Assembly: GCA_002179805.1 (NCBI GenBank)
Contig: NAVB01000875.1
Span: forward strand, 1 to 64,000
From: Acanthamoeba lenticulata
Lineage: Eukaryota; Discosea; Longamoebia; Acanthamoebidae
Length of the DNA stretch: 64,000 bases
Direction of reading: 5' to 3'
The translations under genes were made by a program, and so were the position numbers. Each line of letters begins with the position of its first letter. Within the stretch, counting starts at the first letter, position 1. Positions 23,033 through 34,782 of the stretch are shown one piece after another. The notes beneath the pieces were generated by a model. The model was not told the DNA's origin and ran no database searches. It was given only the letters and a program-made list of their open reading frames with translations.

Positions 23033-23802
23033 TCACCGACGGGATGGCGGTTTGCCACTGGGGGTCTGCGCCGTTATGGACCGTTCGTTAAGCCCGCCTG
23101 GTCCTCTCTTTTCGAGCTCTACGAGCTTCTCCTGCACAGGCTTTGAGGCGGCTCGTTCTTCCTGGTCTAGCTGACGCTCATCGTCGAAGTCGGCTGGCTC
23201 CTCACGCCTCATCGTGGGTGGCTTGAACGCCATCGCGGCTCGAGAAGGAAAGGGGTCAACCTGTCTTCTATCTTCGAAGTCTAGTGTGGCAGGCGTGGTA
23301 GGCAGAGCTGCAGGTGAGCCGGATACAGCAGCATGGTCCTCTTCATCTGCGCGTTCAGCTTCATCAGAGAGCCTGGCGTTGGGGCTCGATGCAAGTTGCC
23401 CGCTGGTGTCAAGAGCGAGCACTTGCGAGCCCCGCAGGCCACGGCGCTGAGCCAAAAGAGGCTCATCTTTCTCAAAGGTCTCTGCGGTGGTTGACCGGCC
23501 CACCTGCGGGGAAGCTTCTGGTGAAGCGCTCTCCGTCACGCTTGCACTCGAGGTGAAATCTGTCGTTTGGGAGAGGGAGCTGGCAATAGCGAGCCTCTCC
23601 TGCTTCATCTACCTCAAGAACGTGCTCGTCGCCGTCGTTAGCGGAGCCATGGCGAGAACGCGCGAGGGCAGAAACGCACCCATAACACCGCCAGCTGGCT
23701 CCACAGGAACAAGCACGCACAGAGCACCATGCAGACCTCCATAATACGCTTCAAACCGCCGTTGCCCCCTGCTCGCGCATTCCTCAGGCGCTGGAACTGC
23801 AT
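23033..23802 (-). CDS. Small single-pass membrane protein, unknown family
   Basis: Not recognised. The ATG at 23802 starts MQFQRLRNARAGGNGGLKR, followed by one hydrophobic span (MEVCMVLCACLFLWSQLAVLW). The exon ends TGG/gtgcgt in phase 0 and joins at an acceptor ggtag to an ATGAAGCAGGAG exon (near 23608). The rest, about 190 residues, is hydrophilic and probably disordered, rich in Ser, Glu, Asp and Pro, ending TPSGKPPSRR with stop 23033-23035. With positive charges before the span it may be a type II or tail-in protein. No motif suggests a role. An alternative is that the second exon alone is the protein, but the span and phase favour the two-exon model. Confidence 0.5.
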
Positions 23803-24011
23803 GTCAGTCCCAAGCTGGGCTGGTGGCCGCTCTCTTTTTGTTCTTTGTTGCTGGAGCAGACGCTGGTCCCTCTGGCTAATAACCGGGAAGGATGAAAAGG
23901 AAGAAAAGAGGAACGAAGAGAAAGGCCGGAAAGAAAATCGACTCGATCGGGATTGAATCGCCTGTATCCGATTAATCACTTCTCCGGTCTTGCTTGTTTG
24001 TGAGCGTAAGA

Positions 24012-26962
24012 ATGGGTCGCAGCAAGAGGAAGTCCAAGCAGTCTAAAGCGGATCAGATGGAGCAGGAGGAAGAAGTCAACCACGAGGAGAGCGCCACCGT
24101 GACGACAGATTCCGCCGATGCTGATGAACAAGAGAAGAGCATCATGGACGAGGAGGGCCAGGATAACGGCGAAAGCGCCGGTGAAGGAGCGAAAGAAGAT
24201 GACGTCGAAGAGAAAGAGGACGAGGACGAAGACGAAGATGAAGAGACTAAGTGGGAAGATCTCGGCCTTGAAGAGCGCCTTGTGGCCGCAGTTAAGCGGC
24301 AGGGCTGGGAAGCACCTTCACCTGTGCAAGAGGCAGCCATCCCGCTTGCCCTGGCTGGGCGTGATTTGCTCGTTCGCGCGCGCACGGGTTCGGGCAAGAC
24401 TGCTGCCTACTCGCTGCCCCTTATCCACAGTGCTCTCATGGCCAAGGAGGTGCGCTATCCATTTGACTTTACCATTTTTACGATTTAATTCTGTCCATCT
24501 AAATGAGCGATTAATTTTATGTGGAACGGACGATTTTGGTGATGATTTACGAATGCAGCTGCCCGATTACGAGCGCGGCGTGCGCGCCGTGGTGCTGGTG
24601 CCCACGCGCGAGCTGTGCCAGCAGGTGCGGGACCACTTCGTGGCCCTCACCCACAAGTACTGTCCCGAGGTCACCTCGCTCGCCCTCTCAGCCGATGCGC
24701 CCTTTGCCACGCTCAAGTGCGTCTATCCGCGGATTCTTCCTCGCCGTTCATCTTTGCATCTTCTTCTTCTTCTTCTTGCCTGACCTTCTGCTCCGATCGG
24801 CAGGGCGCGGTTGTCGGAGCTGCCGGACGTTCTCGTGGCTACGCCCAAGGTCTTGCTGGACCACCTCAAGAAAGGGGTACATGTCCCGCCACCCCACGAC
24901 AACTCGCTCCCCTCGAGGCCTGGCTTGGTTGTTGACGCGCGAAATCCGCGCACGCGCACGCACACGACACCAGACGGTGGTGCTCAAGGAGAGCGTGCAA
25001 TCGGTAGTGGTGGACGAAGCCGACTTTATGCTGTCGTATGGCTTCGAGGACGACATGAAGCAGATCGTGCAGCGGTTGCCCACCATCTTCCAGGGCTTCC
25101 TCATGTCGGCCACGCTCTCCACCGTACAGCCTTTCTCTTCACAACATAATTCAATTAATATTCCTTTAAATAGAAATTCAATTTTTAATATTATTTGTTA
25201 TTTTAAAAAATGAATAAAATGCTAACTAGCGTCTGTCGTTGTTGCAAATGGCCGGTGCAGGACGTGGAGAACTTGAAGCAGCTGATCCTGCACTCGCCCG
25301 CCGTGCTGAAGCTGGAGGACGTGGAGGAGGCTCAAGAGACCAAGCTCGTCCAGCATTCGATCGAGTGCTCCGAGAACGACAAGTTCTTGCTGGCCTACTT
25401 CATGGTCAAGATGGGCCTGCTCGGAGGCAAGGGCATCTTCTTCGTCAACGACATCGACCGCTGCTTCAAGCTCAAGCTCTTCTTCGAGCGATTCTTCATC
25501 AAGGCCGCCCTCCTCAACTCGGAGCTGCCGCAGAACTCGAGGTACCACATCCTGCAGCAGTTCAACAAGGGCGTCTTCGACTACCTCATCGCCACCGACG
25601 AGCATGAGGCCACCGCCGAGCAAGAAGACGACAAGAAGAAGAAGAACAAGAGCAAGAAGGAAAAGCCCAGCAAGGACGAGGACGACAAGGAGGACGATGA
25701 CGACAAGGAAGAAGAAGAAGAAGAAGAAGAAGACAAGGAGGAGGAAGAGGAGGGAGAGAATGAGGAGGACGAGGAGGAGGACGAGGAAGAGGAGGGCAAG
25801 GCAAAGAGCACGAAGAGGGGCAGGCGGCGGAGCGCAAAGGGCGTCAAGGCCCCGCGCAAGGGCGAGGAGTATGGCGTGTCGCGAGGTGTCGACTTCAAGA
25901 ACGTGTCGGCGGTGGTCAACTTTGACTTCCCGCGCACGGTCAAGGCCTACGTGCACCGAGTCGGCCGCACGGCCCGCGGCTCGGCCTCGGGCATGGCCCT
26001 TTCCTTCGTCACCCCCGACGACACCACTCTTCTCGAGCAGGTGGCTGCCCACCTCGAAGGTACTTTATCTTCTACTTCTTTTTTTGTCTTGTTTTGTTTT
26101 GTTTTGTTTTCTTATTCTTTTTCTTCCTATGTTCATTATTAATAACAATAATAATGTGCAGCGGAGGGCAAGAGCGTGACCCCGTACAGCTTCAAGAGGA
26201 GCATGGTCGATGGTTTCCGCTACCGTGTTGAGGATACGCTCAGGAGCGTGACGCGGGCGGCGATCAAGGAGGCGCGCGTGAAGGAGCTCAAGGCTGAGAT
26301 CCTCAACTCGCAACAGCTCAAGGAGCACTTTAGCGAGAACCAGGTGCGTGGCGTCTCCTTTTCGACGGCATTGCATAAAAAATGCTCAACGCTGCTTGAT
26401 CGGCTGACCGATCGGACGGACGCAGGCGGACTTGAAAGTGTTGATGGAGCACGACCGCACGCTGTTGGCGAATCACGTGAAGCCGCACCTCAAGTACATC
26501 CCGTCGTACCTCATGCCCAATGCCGACAGCATCAACGCCCAGGCCGACCTGGCGGCCGCCAAACCACAGCCCCGCAAGCGCAAGCGGCCCACCCACGGCA
26601 AGGTGCGTTCCGCTCCTCACGTGTTTTTGGAGATTCGACTATTTACCGATTACTTGTACTCTCGCGCAGGAGAAGAAGGGAGCCGACCCGTTGAAGTCTC
26701 TTAAGGCGCCCCACAAGAAGAGCAAGACTTTGAGCAACAAGGAAGAGGCCATGGCGGACAAGCGCAACCCTAGCCTCAACCCGAGCCTCGAGCCCGGCGA
26801 AAGAAACCGCGCCCGAAGCGTGCGGAAGGCCTTTTCGGTACAGTCATCGATCACTCCATCCCACGTGAAGATGATGCTGACTAGTTATAATTGCGTTTAC
26901 AGCGACCTGGCAAACATCACAAGGGTAAGTGGAAGGGTGTCACTCGCAAGCCCAAGAACTAG
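24012..26962 (+). CDS. DDX56: DEAD-box RNA helicase DDX56/Dbp9
   Basis: ATP-dependent RNA helicase of 60S ribosome assembly in the nucleolus. The ATG at 24012 gives MGRSKRKSKQ and an acidic N-terminal extension of about 80 residues. Motifs in order: Q motif (APSPVQEAAIPLAL), I (ARTGSGKT), Ia (PTRELCQQ), Ib region (PDVLVATPK), II (VDEADFML), III (MSATLS), IV (GIFFVNDIDRC), V (YLIATDEHE, then YGVSRGVDFKNVS) and VI (HRVGRTARG). The spacing and VSRGVDF are typical of DDX56/Dbp9. A very acidic and basic KE/DE insert of about 80 residues (25600-25860) splits motif V. The family also has an insert here, shorter in most species. A basic tail ends KWKGVTRKPKN; stop 26960-26962. The gene contains several short introns. 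Confidence 0.95.
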
Positions 26963-27108
26963 ACATTGTTGGCTCTTGTCTCTTCTTCTTTCAAACATCT
27001 TGTTCAGCTTCACTGTTATGGCCAGCAATATAAATGTTTATTCCCTGAGGTTGTATCGGAACGTCAAGTTATTGGAAGATGACAAGCAGCTTTATTTGAG
27101 CAAATCGC

Positions 27109-28585
<1,477 letters not shown>

Positions 28586-28711
28586 CTTAAAAGTAGCGGA
28601 GCGGAGGATGAACGGTCGGGCGAGCACGGCAAAGACAAGAAAAAAAACCCTCAAAATGATTTTAAAAATAAATAATGAGTTTTATCCCGGATTCTTCCGG
28701 GCACAGAACGG

Positions 28712-30633
28712 TCACGTCTGCTTGACGGGACGGCGCGTGGGAATCGTAAGGCCCTGCGGCGAGGCCGTTGGTGCGGATGACGACGATGCCTTGGCTCGTT
28801 TGGACTTACGGCCTGTGGGCGATGAAGGTGTAGATGAGAAGAGCAGGTTCTTGAGCGGCCCGACGCTCAGACCGAGGACGAAGCCCGTGGCCAGCATGAT
28901 GTATTCCAGACCGCCGATCCGGCGCGCTCCATCTCCTTCCCCGACGTGGCTCTCATCATGCTTGACCTTCTTGGGTGGCTGTTCAGTGTCGGCCGAGATC
29001 TGAGGCGCTGAGTTTTGTTCGGCTTGCTTGCTCTTCTTGGCGCTTTTGTCCTTCTTCTTGTCGCCGGCGTCTTTCTCGAAGCAGATCTCGGCGCCGCAGG
29101 CCTCGTACCAGTTTAGCGACGTGCTCTCCGCGAGCACCTTCTCGAACTCTGTGAAGGTGCAGTTGCCTTCGGTCTGGCCGCTGCAGCCTGGCAGGCGCAG
29201 CGGCTCACCGTTGTAGACCAGCTGCACAAAGGCCCGCTTGCCATCGTGATCGTCCTGCCACGTGTACAGCTCAAAGGCCACGTAGGCCGCAAAGGGCGGC
29301 ACGTCTGCATACAGCCGCCGAGTCAACGTCAGCAGAAAGCTCAATCAGGGGTACGAGAGGTGCAAGTACGAAAGTTGGGGATGTTGAGGGCGGTCAAGAG
29401 GGCCAGGAGGGTGCCGTCGTGGGCCGACAGCAGCATGAACTTGGGCGAGTCAGTAGCGGCCGTGGCCGGGCCGAGGTGCGGCCGCAAGGTGCCGAGGATC
29501 TCCGTGAAGATCCTTCCGCTGCCCAGCTTGCCCATCTCGCGCGTCGCATACTTTTGCTTCAGCTGCAGGAGGAGGTTTCAGCTTCGATTAACATCATCAT
29601 TGTTGTCGTCATCATCGTAGCTTGTAGGACACGGACCACCCACTCGCCGACCGACTTGATGGTGTCAAGGTGCTCCAAGGGGAAGCCGTCGATCATGGTC
29701 TTGTTATGAACGATCTCCTGCTTGAGGAGCGTGGCCACGCTCGTGAAGTGCTTCAGCCCGAGCTCGGTCCCAAGAAGCTGCGATAGGTGGGCCCGCAAAT
29801 CTGCCGTCTTTTCCTCCATCGCTCGCCACTCGCTCCTGTTCATTCGAATGTCGTCCGAGCCCAAGGGTGAGCCGCAAGTTTCACAATGCGCGAGACGCCG
29901 GACGCGCACCCCTGTTTCACGAGTTCCTGCATCTCCTTGATCCGCGGGCAGTTCTTGTAGGCGTAGAGCACGTTGTCATGGTGCTTGGCAAAGGCGTGGA
30001 TGGGCACAGGCTGCAGACCTCCCGGGAGCCGCTTCGCCTCTTGTGTGGGCGGATAAAAGCCGTGCATGAAGCTCTGCAGTGAGCGGCCAGAGGTTGAGCT
30101 TTAGACACCATGTGAAGAGAAGCTGATGGGAGACATGCCTGCGCGCTCATCAAAGTGCGCTCTTTGCTGGTCGAGCGCACGTAAACTTCGTTGCCTCGGT
30201 ATTCAGGGCTGACGAGACCGTGCTCCTCGACATACCGCTTCCTGAACATCTGGCCCAGTTCGTAGTGTTGCTCCATTCCCTACGGTGGGTGAGGTGAGAA
30301 CAGGGCGATAGTGCAATTCGATGCCTGCAAACGTACGAGCCATGTGAGTTGGCCCAACCCTTCAGGCCAGTGGCTCTTTGTGTTGGGAAACGTCTTGATG
30401 GGAGTCCTGATGCATGCAGATGTGAGAAACTTTGCCGGCGTCAAAGAGAGGGATAGTCACCTGTCGCCATGGCGTGTGATTACCAAGGCTGCTCGTAGCA
30501 CAGGGCCAACGGCAGCGGGTGGAATAGGGTGCGGATGTGCAAGCTCATCGATCAGTTGAGAAGATGGGGATGATAGAGCAGAATGAAAGAGCAAGAGCAC
30601 GACTATGAACGAGAAGAGCCGAGAGGAGAGCAT
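28712..30633 (-). CDS. Histidine acid phosphatase, membrane-anchored
   Basis: Branch-2 histidine phosphatase of the lysosomal/prostatic acid phosphatase type. The ATG at 30633 gives a signal peptide ([20 protein letters not shown]). The catalytic motif LVITRHGDR is split by an intron before TPIKTFPN; the second catalytic motif is [12 protein letters not shown]. Other family blocks: [31 protein letters not shown] and MHGFYPPT. After the catalytic domain comes a Lys-rich linker ([13 protein letters not shown]), then a hydrophobic segment ([17 protein letters not shown]) and a basic tail ending RRPVKQT. This predicts a type I protein, lumenal or extracellular and tethered. At least seven exons. 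Stop 28712-28714. The membrane anchor near the C-terminus is like that of mammalian lysosomal acid phosphatase precursors; the Lys-rich linker is unusual. Confidence 0.92.
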
Positions 30634-31090
30634 CGCAATGGAGACGTTGTGTTCAGGAGGATGGTAGCAGTGCCGGATGCACAGAGAACCAACCGCCTTG
30701 TCGTTTGTGCATCCGTGGCCCACGGACTGGCGTTTTCTCTTTTCATTTCTTTTCACTCCTCAGCGAACGCGTTACACGTTCCTGCAAAGCGTTCACTACC
30801 GTCCCTTCCGCGGCCAACTGGCTCGATTAATGAGCGTGGTGAGTAGTTAGGATCCTTGGCACAGAGCAGATAAAGGCGTGCGTGTGACCACGGCCTCTGA
30901 AGCCACTTGTCAAGAGACAGAGTAGACCCAAGTCGCAGTGAAGTCTTTACGTTTACGTTGCACGACTTGGTGCACAATGGCGCTAAACAAATCAAAAAGG
31001 GGGGTGCGGCGCAGGAAGGCCACTGGTTCTCTCTGCAGGGATCGATGTGGTCGCGTTGCTTTCTCTCTTTCTCTCTCTCTCTCTCTATGA
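30634..31090. other. Intergenic region with CT-rich tract
   Basis: Lies between the acid phosphatase start and the LRR gene stop, both on the minus strand, so it should hold the phosphatase promoter and the LRR 3' end. It contains a pyrimidine (CT) repeat at 31061-31086. No coding signal is visible. Confidence 0.5.
31061..31086. repeat. CT dinucleotide repeat
   Basis: TTCTCTCTTT followed by an uninterrupted CT run, 26 bases in all, just after the stop codon of the minus-strand LRR gene. Confidence 0.9.
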
Positions 31091-32103
31091 TTACAAGTCC
31101 TCGTTGAGGATGAATCGGTTGCCCTCAGACTGCCGTCCGACATAGACCTGGACAAGGTGAACCGGTCAGTAAGGTCTTTATCATCCTTCTTGACACGCAG
31201 AAGGAGAGATGAAGCACGCACGTATTTTGTCTTGGTGAAGGAAGCGCCGCCGGTCTTCTCGAGGGGACGAAGATCCTCTGGGAGGGCCTTGATGTTGTCG
31301 GCCTCTGCGTCAGGCTCGGGAGTCTGCTTGTAGGCCTCCTCCTTAGGCCGGACGACGATGCCCGTGAGGTGACCCACCCGCTTGGCCTCGTTCCTTTCCC
31401 AATCCGTGACCGGCGACGAGTCGAGGAACTTGAGGGTGGGAAGGCGGAACACCACAAAGATCCTGGCGGTACATGATTGTCAATATTGCACCACCCCTCA
31501 TAAAGTACACCGACGACGGCGCCATCACGAGGCAGAAGGGGTCGCGATAGATACCGGTAGCGTCGGTAATCGTCTTGGTCCTTGCCCGTGAGCTCGTTGG
31601 GGCAGGCGGGGTTCTTCAGCAGGCTGAGAAAAGTAAGGCTGGGGAATGCCTTGGACACCAGCGGCAGAAACACCTCGAGGTTTTCGATCTGCAACAAGAA
31701 GCGCAATGCGTGCACGTCTTTAAGAGGTCTTCGGAATGGAGCGGCGACAGATCCAACGGGTGCGTACGTTGTTGCTGTTAAGGCTGAGGGTACGGAGACT
31801 GGGGATGGAGGGAAGAGCAGGACTATCGTCTATGCTGTTGTAGTCGAGCACCAACGAATCCAAAATAGAGAAGCTGGCAAGCGCAGAGAGGTCTCTGCCG
31901 GCACAACATAAAATAAATAACAAAGAATAAATAAATCAATAGGGAGAACGGAATTGCAATTTGGCGCACCTGATGCGATTATAGCTGAGATCGAGCCGCT
32001 TGGCCTTGTCTCCGTATTGCTGAGCAAGACTGACCGGCATTTCCTCAAGGTCCTGTCCCACAATTGACAAGTGTTGCTCGCTCTCCGTGTAGCACGCCTC
32101 CAT
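31091..32103 (-). CDS. Leucine-rich repeat protein, LRMDA/SDS22-like
   Basis: A cytosolic LRR protein of about 240 residues. The ATG at 32103 starts MEACYTESEQHLSIVGQ. Repeats run DLEEMPVSLAQQ, AKRLDLSYNRIRDLSALA, LDSLVLDYNSIDD, SLRTLSLNSNNIENLEVF, LTFLSLLKNPACPNEL, closing with an LRR-cap-like LPTLKFLDSSPVTDWER. The last two blocks resemble the vertebrate LRMDA (C10orf11) protein. The C-terminal tail (IVVRPKEEAYKQ through YVGRQSEGNRFILNEDL) has no known domain. Six or so exons; introns fall between repeats. Stop 31091-31093. A protein-interaction role is all that can be inferred. Confidence 0.75.
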
Positions 32104-32376
32104 TTTCAATTTAAACTCAGGAACTGCCAGGATAGAACGCCGTTATTAGCAGTTAAACGAAAGGCATACGGTCGCAAGAGGGACGTACGGTCAGGGTGGG
32201 CAGCCAGGCAGAAGTGACACACAACAATTATTATTTCTGTTTGCAATTTCTTTCGCGGCGAGAAGAATGACGGCTACGAACAACTGGCCGCGGGGTGCGA
32301 CGGTCACCTTTGAACCTTTGATGTCAGCTTCCGCAGTCTTAGGTGCGGCTTGGGGGTACATTCTTTTGTTTATTGA

Positions 32377-34301
32377 CTAGAACATATGGTGGCCCACCTC
32401 GAGCATCATCTCTGCGTTGATGCCATCTGGCCCTCCAAAGGGATCCTCTACGTACTCTTGGATCTTGTAAAGCGTGAGGAGAAGAGCGCTGCAACGACGA
32501 CACAAGAAGAAAGGAGAGAAAGAAAAGGTCATCAGGCGTGTCAGACAACACGAGCAAAAGATGGCAGCTTGCCTACCTCGAAAAGACCGAGATGAAGACG
32601 CCGGCCCACAGGCCGTAGGTGTCGCCGAAGTAGGCGAACTGCGTGATCAAGAAGAAGTCAAAATATGAACGCAACGGAGAAGAACGAGCGAGACGTACGT
32701 AGGGGCCGAGGAGCACGGGGGCAATGGTGAGGAATACAAAGCCGTAGCCGCGGAGGGTGGACGCCGTGCGGAAGTCGTGAATGAGCTTGAGGTTCTCAAA
32801 GTCATTCATCATGTACCGGTGGTACTGGGCCGGTCGGCTGATCACGCTCCTCACCCATTCGTGCCGTTTCCGAAGGTCCTCTTGCTTCACCCTGCCCCCT
32901 CGTCCCACCGGAGCACGTCACTTTTTCCAATCCACTTTGCTCTCTTCCTTGCAGGTTAAGCGTACCAGAGTTCATCAAACAGAGTGTAGATTCGGAAGAG
33001 CGACTCGAGACCGCCTTTGTGCGTGAGATAGAGCTTGATCTCTTTGAACAGCCGGATGATGTCTTCCTTCACCTCGACCGCCTGGTACCGAAGACGTGCG
33101 TGTGAGTTGGGTGCGTGTGCGTGTGGGCAAAAAAATATCTCGTGAGCGGGGACCGCTGCCGTACCATCCTACGCTCTTCTCGCTGTCGTCGGTCGATGGT
33201 GGAAGGCCTGGTGTCACTTCCCGAAGGCTCGTCCTCGTCCTCTAATCACCGCGTTCAGGTGTCATACGTCAGTCGGACTCACACATGAAGTCACAGTGCT
33301 ACTCACCTTTCCTCTCCACCAGCTCGTGCCCTCCTTCCTGCTCTTCGCCACCTTCTTGAGGAACTGTATAATCGGGCTCGCGCCCTCGTGCGTCGGTCTC
33401 CTGGCGCGCCATCTCCTCACGGCTCCGCCGCTCCTCCTGCCATGTGGCCTCCGAATCCCATTCCCTGTCTCATGCTCCCGCACGAGCGCGTGTGAGAGGA
33501 GGCCTCAGCCATCATGATGGATTTGTCAGGCGCACCGGTGGCACTGGTACAGTGCGACAGCAGAGGATTTGAGCGACGCCATCGTCATGAAGCACCGCTC
33601 ACGTCTTTGAAACGCGTAGTTGATGCTGTGGTGCGTCCGAGCCCTCGCTCGGCAGAGTGAGTGCCGCCAACCCAGTGGAGAAGGCGATGGGAGATGGGGC
33701 AAGAAGATGATACCCGAAGGAAATAGGGAAGATGATGGCGGAGGCGAGGAGGGATATGGGCATGTCGGTGGTCAAGTCGAGGTAGTGGCACATGAGAGTA
33801 GAACCTACGGCAAGGCAGGTGACCAGCACCGTGTGAAACGTGATCAGCCGCAGGAACGATCGGAGGAGGCTGATCATCATGGCTCCGGTGAACAACCACG
33901 AATCGAGAGCCTGTGCAAAATGTGATGAGCGCCCAGCTAAACACTCATGAATGAACAAGCAAGAACTACGGGCACTCACCGGGAAGGGCGTCGCCCCACT
34001 CCACTCCTCTCGTCGCGGCTCGTGTCGGCGCGCATACCTGCCGTACCAGGTGCGTCAGTGCCAACACACTGAAGGTTTTTCACAGGACCTGAGGATTCCC
34101 GTGTGGGGGCGAGTGAACATACCGGTGCGGGTATTTGAGGCGGAGGTGCTCCAGACGTTCCTCGTGCGTTGGTGGTGCTCCACGGCGGAACAGGGCCGCA
34201 GTTGGCGCGTGCTCCGGGGGCAGGGCAGAGTGTTGCACTGGGAATGCGGGTGTGGGTGTGGGCTCTGCCTGGAGCTCTTCCATCTCAGCCTCACCTTCCA
34301 T
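32377..34301 (-). CDS. Bestrophin-like anion channel protein
   Basis: Similar to the bestrophin-like family of plants, algae and protists. The ATG at 34301 gives a Pro-rich N-terminus, then YPHRY and, by splicing, LDSWLFTGAMMISLLRSFLR. The first membrane block continues HTVLVTCLAVGSTLMCHYLD and LTTDMPISLLASAIIFPISFG. The cytosolic middle is very charged (EERRSREEMARQETDARG, then DEDEPSGSD). A second block has RHEWVRSVISRPAQYHRYMM, DFENLKLIHDFRTASTLRGY and the span VFLTIAPVLLGPYVRLA, then FDFFLITQFAYFGDTYGLW. The C-terminus LLLTLYKIQEYVEDPFGGPD matches the bestrophin ending (acidic EDPF calcium-clasp-like motif). Stop 32377-32379, followed immediately by an AATAAA signal (minus strand). Ion specificity is not predictable. 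Confidence 0.75.
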
Positions 34302-34782
34302 TTGATCTCTTTGTTTAAGAATTCAATTCAAAACTGGGCGTAGTTGCAGTAGGCCTTGGGCCAAGGGCACATGGATAAAGCGGGATAGACGAGCAGCAGC
34401 AGCATGAGCAGTACACACTCAGCCCTGCTTCGGGCGACGGGTGGGACATTCAGGACGCTTTCCGTGTGAAAGAAACAGAAAGAAGGAAGGCAGCCTGGCT
34501 TGCCTGCGAAAAAAGACAAGAGGCGCCTGCCCTGCCTCCCTTAGCCTGTCAGGCAGGCCAAAACAGTGTTGTGGCCTAGAGATCGGAGAGGGTCAGACAT
34601 CAGTCTGATCACCACAAACAATCGGGGGGCCTGGAGGAGTTATGTCTCTTTTAAATTATGATACAGACTCGCTGCCCATCACTGACAGTGCTGGGCGCCT
34701 CTTCCTTGCTCGCCAGGCGCCGTTTCCACGTGGACCGCATGCAACAGCACTACGAGGGGTTCTCCTCCCGCAGTGGACGGTT
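34302..34782. other. Intergenic region upstream of the bestrophin-like gene
   Basis: About 480 bases. A 63-codon minus-strand frame at 34328-34519 contains a hydrophobic run (ECVLLMLLLLVYPALSM) but has no neighbouring splice context, so I do not call it. The exact 3' end of the next gene is uncertain, so part of this region may be its terminal exon or UTR. Confidence 0.35.

Noticed and set aside
25222..26052. Minus-strand open frame of 276 codons with Leu/Val runs
   Set aside because: Antisense of the acidic insert of DDX56; looks membrane-like only because GAG/GAA reads as CTC/TTC on the other strand.
34328..34519. 63-codon minus-strand frame with a hydrophobic run
   Set aside because: Too short, no splice signals that link it to a neighbour, and no family match.
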